A stretch of DNA of 6,830 bases, taken from an uncultured Myxococcales bacterium. GTDB lineage: Bacteria; Myxococcota; UBA727; VGSZ01. The notes below the pieces were generated by a model. That model searched no databases. It saw only the letters and a list, made by a program, of their open reading frames with translations, and had not been told where the DNA came from. Both the position numbers and the translations under genes were made by a program. Of the stretch, positions 1 through 4,813 are shown in pieces. The stretch is from assembly GCA_903952805.1 (NCBI GenBank), contig CAJBHN010000019.1, forward strand, positions 1-6,830. The letters run 5' to 3'. Each line of letters starts with the position of its first letter. Positions within the stretch are counted from its first letter, which is position 1.

Positions 1-946
1 CCCTGATGACCTCGTGAGCAAGGTGGTTGGCCAGATGCAGAAGATCGTGGAGGTCATCCTCCACACGAGCTTCAAGCAGGTCCTCACCTCGCAAATGCAC
101 ATCGAAAGTGTGACGTCGACGTTTCAGGCGATCGAAGAAAAGAACGCACGTCTGCAGGAGCAAAACGAGCGACTCAGGGAACTCGACAAGCTCAAGTCCA
201 ACTTCTTGGCCACCGTCAGTCACGAGCTGCGCACGCCACTGACCTCGGTGATTGGCTACTCGGAAATGCTGCTTGAGGGGCTTGCGGGAGGTCTCAATGA
301 TGAGCAGCGCGACTACGTCAAGACGATCATGGACAAAGGGGAGAGCCTGCTGGGGCTTATCACCCAGATTCTCGACCTGTCCCGTGTGGAGTCTGGCAAC
401 CTTCGGCTGCACGTTGCCGATTTCGATCCCGCGCCGGTCATTGCAGGAGCGACCAAGTCGATCGTCCCGCAGTGCAACAAGAAAAAGATCACCCTCGATG
501 TCAAGGTCGCGCCGTCGTTGCCGTTGCTGCGCGGCGACAAAGAAAAAGTCGGGCAGGTCATCGTGAACCTGCTTGGCAATGCCGTGAAGTTTACGCCGGT
601 TGGTGGTCGCATTGACCTCGAAGTCGACCTCTGGGCCGGCCCACGACGAAACACCACCGGTCACACCACGATTGCTCCTGAGAGCGACAGCATCTTCAAT
701 TTGCCCCACGAGGATTTCTTGCGGGTGGTGGTGGCGGACTCCGGGGTTGGCATACCCCAGGACAAGCTCGAATCCATTTTTGATCGCTTCTTCCAGGTGG
801 ACAGCTCATCGACACGGGAGTTCGGCGGCACAGGTTTGGGGTTGTCGATCGTCAAGAGTTTCGTGGATGCCCATCGTGGTGAGATTAGCGTCGACAGCAC
901 CGTCGGCGTCGGTAGCCGCTTTGTGCTGCTGTTGCCGTTGCCCTGA
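1..946 (+). CDS. Sensor histidine kinase, C-terminal kinase core (5' partial)
   Basis: The protein autophosphorylates a histidine and would pass the phosphate to a response regulator not present here. The frame is open to the window edge (first full codon at base 2), and the GTG at 14 is probably internal, so the sensory N-terminus is missing. Counting from that GTG: a helical/coiled-coil linker at about 30-60; the HisKA H-box SHELRTPL with phospho-acceptor H70; the N-box NLLGNAVKFTP (N185, N189); G1 DSGVGIP (D242); an F-box FDRFFQV; and G2 GGTGLGLS (271-278). The ATP-lid region between N-box and G1 carries about 30 extra polar residues (roughly 207-236), which is longer than usual. The helix before the coiled coil resembles the end of a GAF- or PocR-like sensor domain, but too little is visible to decide. 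No transmembrane segment is seen in this part. The stop lies 7 bases before the permease start, so co-transcription is likely. Confidence 0.95.
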   Translation, partial: PDDLVSKVVGQMQKIVEVILHTSFKQVLTSQMHIESVTSTFQAIEEKNARLQEQNERLRELDKLKSNFLATVSHELRTPLTSVIGYSEMLLEGLAGGLNDEQRDYVKTIMDKGESLLGLITQILDLSRVESGNLRLHVADFDPAPVIAGATKSIVPQCNKKKITLDVKVAPSLPLLRGDKEKVGQVIVNLLGNAVKFTPVGGRIDLEVDLWAGPRRNTTGHTTIAPESDSIFNLPHEDFLRVVVADSGVGIPQDKLESIFDRFFQVDSSSTREFGGTGLGLSIVKSFVDAHRGEISVDSTVGVGSRFVLLLPLP

Positions 947-953
947 GAACCCT

Positions 954-1757
954 GTGGAAGAGCACGACACCACCCTCTGGCTCGCTGTGGTTTTTACCCT
1001 CGGTTTTCTGACGGAGGCCGCCGTCGGCTTTGGCAGTACCTTATTGGTTGTGGCTTTGGCCGCTCATATGGTGCCTTTGACGACGCTGCTGCCGGTCTTT
1101 CAGCCGCTGGCGCTGGCGCTGTCGATGGTGATCGTGCTGCGGGAACGCACGAACATCCACCTGTCTTTCCTGGCGCGTCAGGTATTGCCGTTCATGCTGC
1201 CGGGGCTTTGCATCGGCATGCTGCTGTATCGGGTGTGGCGCGCCGAAGCCCTGCTGCTGGTCGTTGGTGTCGTCATCGCCGGTCTGGCGTTCGTTGAACT
1301 TCGGCGCTTGATGTCGGGGGCAGATGACGCTCATCCAAGTCGCAGCGTCCTTGGCTCGACGCTGGTGGCTGCCGGTGTGGTTCATGGACTCTTTGGCACC
1401 AGCGGTCCGCTGGTGGTGTGGGCCGCGTCGAGGGTCTTGGATGACAAGGCTCGGTTTCGCGCCACGCTGTCGCTGTTGTGGTTGCTGCTGAGTACGGTGC
1501 TCGTCATCGGCTTCGTCGTCGATGGCTCCCTCGGGGCCGCGGAGATTTCGCGCAGTCTGGTGCTCGCTCCGACCCTCCTTGGGGGCTACCTGGTTGGCGA
1601 TGCCGTGCACCGTCGTGTGCCCCAGCGCACCTTCCGCTTGGCCGTCTGCGTGTTGTTGATCGCCGCGGGCATCGTGCTTGCCTTGAGGGCGGCGCCAGCG
1701 GCGCTGGCGTTTTCTGGACGCCTTGGGAGCTCGAGCTCCGATGGATCGCATCGCTGA
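954..1757 (+). CDS. TauE/SafE family membrane permease (sulfite/anion exporter-like)
   Basis: This is a 267-residue inner-membrane protein with about eight hydrophobic segments (roughly 9-38, 44-62, 77-93, 98-116, 132-157, 168-190, 199-217 and 226-245). That fits the usual 250-270 residues and the two-half repeat architecture of TauE/SafE. The first half carries the family's glycine motif as EAAVGFGSTLLVV (21-33). The second half carries a matching HGLFGTSGPLVVW (144-156). Family members move sulfite, sulfoacetate or related anions, but the substrate here cannot be read from the sequence. GTG at 954 was chosen because it sits just after the kinase stop and directly before the first membrane segment. 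The frame is open further upstream, but only as a shadow of the kinase gene, and the Shine-Dalgarno is weak, suggesting coupling to the kinase. The tail after about 250 is short, polar and serine-rich. The close spacing suggests the kinase and permease are one unit, which is inference. Confidence 0.88.
   Translation: MEEHDTTLWLAVVFTLGFLTEAAVGFGSTLLVVALAAHMVPLTTLLPVFQPLALALSMVIVLRERTNIHLSFLARQVLPFMLPGLCIGMLLYRVWRAEALLLVVGVVIAGLAFVELRRLMSGADDAHPSRSVLGSTLVAAGVVHGLFGTSGPLVVWAASRVLDDKARFRATLSLLWLLLSTVLVIGFVVDGSLGAAEISRSLVLAPTLLGGYLVGDAVHRRVPQRTFRLAVCVLLIAAGIVLALRAAPAALAFSGRLGSSSSDGSHR
1693..1713 (+). terminator. Terminator-like hairpin inside the end of the permease gene
   Basis: CGCCAG (1693-1698) can pair with CTGGCG (1704-1709) around a five-base loop, and TTTT follows at 1710-1713. 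The pairing can be drawn further inward as CGCCAGCG/CGCTGGCG with one central base. It lies about 45 bases before the permease stop, so it would attenuate rather than end the transcript, limiting expression of the transposase-like gene downstream. The T run is short, and the bases also encode an Ala-rich stretch, so chance is possible. Confidence 0.3.
1726..1739. promoter_or_regulatory. Perfect 14-base palindrome over the ribosome-binding site of the transposase-like gene
   Basis: GGAGCTCGAGCTCC is exactly its own reverse complement. Its left arm contains the GGGAG/GGAG Shine-Dalgarno candidate for the ATG at 1741, and the right arm ends one base before that ATG. As DNA it could be an operator for a dimeric binder. 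As RNA it can fold into a five-base-pair stem with a TCGA loop that hides the ribosome-binding site. The palindrome is seen directly; either role is inference. Confidence 0.4.
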
Positions 1758-2712
1758 TATGCCGCGCACCCGTCGAATCGCGTTGATTGGCCGCCCTCAC
1801 ATTGTCGTCGCCCGCGGCAACAACGGCGGGCGTATTTTTTTCGACGATGCCGACTTTGAGGCCTATCTGTCGTCGTTGAGGGAGCTGGTTCGCGAAGGAC
1901 ACGTCCAAATCTTCGCGTGGTGTCTGATGAAGAATGAGTTGCGGCTGGTGGCGACGCCTCAGCGCCTGCCGCTCGCGCAAATCATCCAGCGCCTGCACAC
2001 AAGTCACGTTCGACGCGTGAACCAGCGGCATCACCGGACCGGTCATCTCTTTGAAGGACGTTTTCACTCGTTGGTCATCCCCACTGAGCGTGTGATCGAC
2101 GCCGTTCGTTGGGTCCATCTCTGGCCCGTCCGCCTGGGACGCGTTCGCCGACCAGAAACCTATCCGTGGTCGAGCCACAGTGCGTACGTCAAGGGCGACG
2201 AGTGGGGGGATATTGTCGACGCGCTCGCGCTCATTGGCAGCTGGGGGCCGACGCTGCCGGTTGCCCAGGGCGCCTTTGCCCGCTTCGTTGAAGCCGACGC
2301 GCTCGGCGCCGACACGTCACCTTTTGAGGAGGTCATCGCCGGGGTCGGTGGTGATCGCCATTTCGCCGAAGGGGTCCTCGCCGAGGTCGGCGTCGAATGG
2401 CGTGGTCGTCGTCGTCCTGCCCTGGCGACCCTGGCGCGGCGTGTGTCGTTGTTGATGGGCGTGTCGCTGGAGGACCTCACCAGCCGACGTCGTCAGCAAG
2501 AACTGGTGATGGCCAGGCGCTTGTTTGCGACGGGAGCAGTGCGGAATGCTGACCGGACCGTGACCGAGGTGGCAGCCTTTCTCCACCGCGACAAGGCGCA
2601 GATCAGCAGGCTCGTGCAGCAGGGGATGAGTCAGGTCACCGACGAAGCGTTCGCCGCTTTGTTGGAGGCGCTGAAGGGTCGCTCACCTCGTGAATCTGCC
2701 ACGGTCGAATAA
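1741..2712 (+). CDS. Catalytically degenerate Y1/REP-associated (RAYT-like) transposase with DnaA-IV-like C-terminal HTH
   Basis: The N-terminal 150 residues follow the Y1_Tnp (IS200/RAYT) pattern: MPRTRR start region, RGNNGGRIFFDDADF (25-39), CLMKNELRLV (61-70), RTGHLFEGRF (99-108), RWVHLWPVRLGRV (123-135) and YPWSSHSAYV (141-150). Active members carry H-x-H in the MPNHxHLL segment and a tyrosine in RYIHLNPV. Here these are E66 and R68, and W124, so single-strand DNA cleavage should be impossible. Residues about 230-295 resemble the DnaA domain IV-like tail of many RAYTs (GVSLEDLTSRRRQQELVMAR, then a helix-turn-helix ending near KAQISRLV), so DNA binding is probably kept. The 323-residue frame is intact with no stops. 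ATG 1741 has GGGAG 11 bases upstream and overlaps the permease end by 17 bases. ATG 1759, right after that stop, fits the family's usual MPR start and is a good alternative. No element ends or flanking insertion sequence are visible. Role unknown: most likely a domesticated regulator or a DNA-structure binder. Confidence 0.85.
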   Translation: MDRIADMPRTRRIALIGRPHIVVARGNNGGRIFFDDADFEAYLSSLRELVREGHVQIFAWCLMKNELRLVATPQRLPLAQIIQRLHTSHVRRVNQRHHRTGHLFEGRFHSLVIPTERVIDAVRWVHLWPVRLGRVRRPETYPWSSHSAYVKGDEWGDIVDALALIGSWGPTLPVAQGAFARFVEADALGADTSPFEEVIAGVGGDRHFAEGVLAEVGVEWRGRRRPALATLARRVSLLMGVSLEDLTSRRRQQELVMARRLFATGAVRNADRTVTEVAAFLHRDKAQISRLVQQGMSQVTDEAFAALLEALKGRSPRESATVE

Positions 2713-2731
2713 CAGGGGCTTGCTTTGCTTC

Positions 2732-2768
2732 GGGGGAGGAAAAAGACCTTTCCGGCTGCTATGAGCGG
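2732..2768 (+). promoter_or_regulatory. Leader of the DUF2237 gene: distant strong Shine-Dalgarno and three-codon upstream ORF
   Basis: GGGGGAGGA (2732-2740) is a strong Shine-Dalgarno-like run but lies 20 bases before ATG 2761 and 28 before the gene start at 2769. ATG 2761 opens a three-codon frame (Met-Ser-Gly) whose TGA at 2770-2772 overlaps the ATGATG start of the gene. GGAAA (2738-2742) can pair with TTTCC (2749-2753), which could shorten the effective spacing. No convincing -35/-10 pair was found here. Confidence 0.3.
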
Positions 2769-3155
2769 ATGATGTCGTCATCAAAGCACCCCAGCAGAAA
2801 CGTCCTTGGTGAAGTGCTCCTGCCGTGTTCGACCCGTCCGATCACTGGCTTTTTCCGCAACGGTTGTTGCGACACGTCCGACGACGACCGCGGGAGTCAC
2901 ACGGTTTGCGCCGTCATGACCGACGAGTTCCTCGCGTTTTCGTCGGCCTGTGGAAACGACTTGAGTACGCCGGCTCCCCAGCACGGTTTTCCTGGTCTGA
3001 AGGCGGGCGATCGCTGGTGTCTCTGTGCTCCCCGCTGGCAGGAGGCATGGGAGGCCGGCAAGGCCCCCCATGTCGTCCTCCAGAGCAGCCATGAGGGCGC
3101 CTTGGAATACGTCAAAATCGACGATTTGCTCAGCAGAGCCATCGACGTCGTTTGA
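2769..3155 (+). CDS. DUF2237 family protein
   Basis: This 128-residue soluble protein matches the remembered DUF2237 consensus along nearly its whole length: NVLGEVLLPCST (11-22), ITGFFRNGCCDT (25-36), GSHTVCAVMTDEFLAFS (42-58), GNDLSTP (62-68), GFPGLKAGDRWCLCAPRW (73-90), and a C-terminal AP-VVL-SHEGALE stretch (about 99-113). Conserved cysteines stand at 20, 33, 34, 47, 84 and 86, in paired arrangements suggestive of metal or redox chemistry. The biochemical function of the family is not established, and I do not assign one. Length is typical for the family. Two adjacent ATGs (2769, 2772) are possible starts, with no initiation codon upstream in frame before the previous gene. It is separated from the transposase-like gene by 56 bases and converges with the small minus-strand gene, so it is probably a single-gene unit or the tail of the upstream operon. 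Confidence 0.92.
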   Translation: MMSSSKHPSRNVLGEVLLPCSTRPITGFFRNGCCDTSDDDRGSHTVCAVMTDEFLAFSSACGNDLSTPAPQHGFPGLKAGDRWCLCAPRWQEAWEAGKAPHVVLQSSHEGALEYVKIDDLLSRAIDVV

Positions 3156-3217
3156 TGCGCCGGCCTCCGGCTGCCAACGAACGAGCACGCCCATTCAATC
3201 GCTTCGAGACCGCAGGC

Positions 3218-3532
3218 TCAGGTGTCGCCGTTGATGCGAAGCAGTCGAAGCAATGGTGTGCCATCAGTGTCGTTGTCGTTGAGCAGGCGCCGCAATGCAT
3301 CCTCGGCGTTGCCGGCGTTGTCGTCGTCGGTCATGCGAGCAATATGGACGCGGACCCGGGGCAAGAGCGTCGTCAATGTTGCATTGGTGATGTTGAGAGG
3401 GTCATCGCCGCGCCAGCCGCATTCGGCCTTGAGAACATTCCAGGGCGACAAAACGAACTGCTCCAGGACGTCGAACACCGACGAGGTGAAGGCATTCATC
3501 TCCGTCGGTCTCAGTCCGCCCGTCGTCAGCAT
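3218..3532 (-). CDS. Small hypothetical protein, last gene of the polyphosphate unit
   Basis: I do not recognise this 104-residue protein. It is predicted to be soluble and mainly helical: a polar start (1-12), a helix-like EMNAFTSSVFDVLEQFVLSP (11-30), WNVLKAECGWRGDDP (31-45), a second helical stretch with LLPRVRVHIARM (56-67), an acidic linker, and EDALRRLL (78-84). There is no signal peptide or membrane segment. The start is well supported: GGAGA (3539-3543) sits six bases upstream of ATG 3532 on the minus strand. The overlapping plus-strand frames give low-complexity, Arg/Ser/Gln-rich translations typical of antisense shadows. It follows the CHAD gene by 99 bases in the same direction, so it may be co-transcribed with ppx and CHAD. 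A function in polyphosphate handling is inference from position only. Confidence 0.68.
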   Translation of the reverse strand: MLTTGGLRPTEMNAFTSSVFDVLEQFVLSPWNVLKAECGWRGDDPLNITNATLTTLLPRVRVHIARMTDDDNAGNAEDALRRLLNDNDTDGTPLLRLLRINGDT

Positions 3533-3600
3533 GATCGTTCTCCGGACAGCGAGCGTACGAGCACCAGCGGTTTGGTGATCACCGTCACGCCTGGCTGCAT
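3526..3600 (-). other. Possible 24-codon leader ORF overlapping the small gene start
   Basis: An ATG at 3600 (minus strand) opens a frame that ends at TGA 3528-3526, overlapping the small gene's ATG by seven bases. It encodes a Val/Leu-rich peptide beginning MQPGVTVITKPLVLV. An in-frame stop lies just upstream, so it does not extend into CHAD. It has no clear Shine-Dalgarno of its own, but the downstream gene's Shine-Dalgarno lies within it. It could be a coupling leader peptide, or the true N-terminus of the small protein if a frameshift separates them. Chance is also plausible. Confidence 0.22.
3574..3583. promoter_or_regulatory. Palindrome GGTGATCACC upstream of the small gene
   Basis: A perfect 10-base palindrome lies in the 99-base gap between CHAD and the small gene, about 42 bases before the latter's ATG. 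That is a reasonable place for an operator acting on an internal promoter. No other copy was noticed in the window, and no clear -35/-10 pair accompanies it. Confidence 0.2.
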
Positions 3601-3631
3601 CGTTTCGAGTCAGCGGGCACGACAGCCAACG

Positions 3632-4813
3632 TCAGCGGCGCCGTGGTGTCGGTCCATGGCCGACGGCGACAACGGCCGCTGCAATGACCATCGGATCCCG
3701 GCGCATGGCTTGCCGGATGGCGTGTCGGAGTTCGTCGCTGCAGCCAAGCAGGTGGCGAGCCGCTCGACGAGCACGGCGCGGGCGGGCGGCGGGAGCCAGC
3801 AGGGTCGCAAGCCGCTGGGCTGGGAGCAGAGTCGTTCGTTGTGAGCGGGCCAGCGCGAGGGCGGCGCGCTCGGCCCGTCGGGCCCGGTGGCCGTCAACGC
3901 CGAGGGAATCCGCAACCTCCAACACGTAGGCTCGCCGACACCGGTCAAGGGTCGCCTGGTCAAATGGCAGCGCCGCTCGTACCTTTGACCACACGGATTG
4001 GCGTCCCGTCGCCATGGCCTTGTACGACAGCAACCGCTCAAGGCGCGCGGCTTCGACGCCCAACCGGACCGAGGCCTCCGCCGTGCCCAACGACGCGAGC
4101 ACGACGTCAAGGTCATGCAACTCTCCCAGAACATCCTGCATGCGCTTGAGGACCTTGGCGACTCCGGCATGTCGCTCGGGCAGCAGGCTCTCGAGGGTGT
4201 AGCGCAGGCGTTTGACACCGATGCGAACCGCGTGCAGGTGCTCGGGTTGTCGACGTCGCATTGCGGTGATGTGCAGGGCTCTTGCTTCCTGGAACCGCAC
4301 CAGGGCAAGCCACATGAGGACGGGGCGCTTCTGGAGCATCACGTTGGCCCGACTCGGCGCCAGCACCGCCAGGTCGTCCCAGGCGCTGGTGTCGAAGGCG
4401 GCGACAGCGTCGATGGCGCCTGTGACGAGGCCGACGACGGCGGCGTCGATGGTGGCGATGGGGGCGGCGCTGTCGTCGCCGGGGACGAGGTCGGCGACCC
4501 ATTGGCGCATCACCTGGGCATCGCGCAATGCGCCAAGGCCCGCGAACAGGGGGCGGCCTGTGCGCGACAGTCGACGCCACATGTTCCGACACCCGGGGTC
4601 GACCACAGCGAGGCCCTGGGCCAGCGAGCGGCAGCGCCGTATGGCCACCCGCAGGTCATGGACCAGCTCGACCCCGGCACGGTCCACGAGCGACGCGCTG
4701 AGCGCCTGGGCGTGAAGGGCACGCACGTCGCTCATATGCAGCGCGAGGCCCGCCAACGCCGTCTCCGTCGCCGCCGTCGATGTCGATGTCGATGACTTCG
4801 TGAACGTCGTCAC
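3632..4813 (-). CDS. CHAD domain protein (polyphosphate-associated)
   Basis: CHAD domains are alpha-helical bundles lined with conserved His/Arg/Lys residues, and characterised members bind inorganic polyphosphate or localise to polyphosphate granules. This 393-residue protein has the first helical hallmark, VHDLRVAIRRCRS (51-63), then LGALRDAQVMRQW (93-105). The second repeat gives EHLHAVRIGVKRLRYTLESL (191-210) and VLKRMQDVLGELHDLDVVLASL (221-242). The N-terminal 20 residues are Thr/Ser/Ala-rich and probably disordered, built on a hexamer repeat in the DNA. The C-terminal part (about 300-393) is Ala/Arg-rich and basic. Start is GTG 4813, with AAGAGG (4819-4824) five bases upstream. Start and ppx stop share GTGA, so the two are translationally coupled. 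The protein likely anchors or presents polyphosphate near the Ppx enzyme. No membrane segment is seen, so a cytoplasmic location is expected. Confidence 0.92.
   Translation of the reverse strand: MTTFTKSSTSTSTAATETALAGLALHMSDVRALHAQALSASLVDRAGVELVHDLRVAIRRCRSLAQGLAVVDPGCRNMWRRLSRTGRPLFAGLGALRDAQVMRQWVADLVPGDDSAAPIATIDAAVVGLVTGAIDAVAAFDTSAWDDLAVLAPSRANVMLQKRPVLMWLALVRFQEARALHITAMRRRQPEHLHAVRIGVKRLRYTLESLLPERHAGVAKVLKRMQDVLGELHDLDVVLASLGTAEASVRLGVEAARLERLLSYKAMATGRQSVWSKVRAALPFDQATLDRCRRAYVLEVADSLGVDGHRARRAERAALALARSQRTTLLPAQRLATLLAPAARPRRARRAARHLLGCSDELRHAIRQAMRRDPMVIAAAVVAVGHGPTPRRR
4776..4793. repeat. Three tandem copies of GTCGAT in the CHAD N-terminus
   Basis: Three exact tandem copies of a six-base unit encode alternating Thr/Ser at residues about 7-13 of the CHAD protein. 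Length change by whole units would stay in frame, so any slippage would only alter a disordered tail. Confidence 0.7.

Noticed and set aside
600..953. Longer permease start at 600
   Set aside because: That stretch lies inside the kinase gene and its translation is Cys/Arg/Ser-rich shadow sequence without family similarity; similarity begins after GTG 954.
1041..1769. Minus-strand frame of 242 codons opposite the permease
   Set aside because: Extremely Gln/Arg/His-rich translation, the expected antisense of a Leu/Val-rich membrane protein.
1741..2712. Active IS200/IS605 insertion sequence
   Set aside because: Catalytic residues are absent, the protein is far longer than IS200 TnpA, no TnpB or subterminal hairpin ends are seen, and the gene overlaps or abuts the permease end without disrupting it.
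3159..3171. Hairpin GCCGG-CCT-CCGGC between the convergent DUF2237 and small genes as a bidirectional terminator
   Set aside because: Only five base pairs with a three-base loop and no T tract on either strand; too weak to call, though position is suitable.
3152..3844. Plus-strand frame of 230 codons across the small gene and the CHAD 3' end
   Set aside because: It overlaps CHAD on the opposite strand, has Arg/Gln/His-rich low-complexity content and no Shine-Dalgarno; the minus-strand frame has a proper start and protein-like composition.
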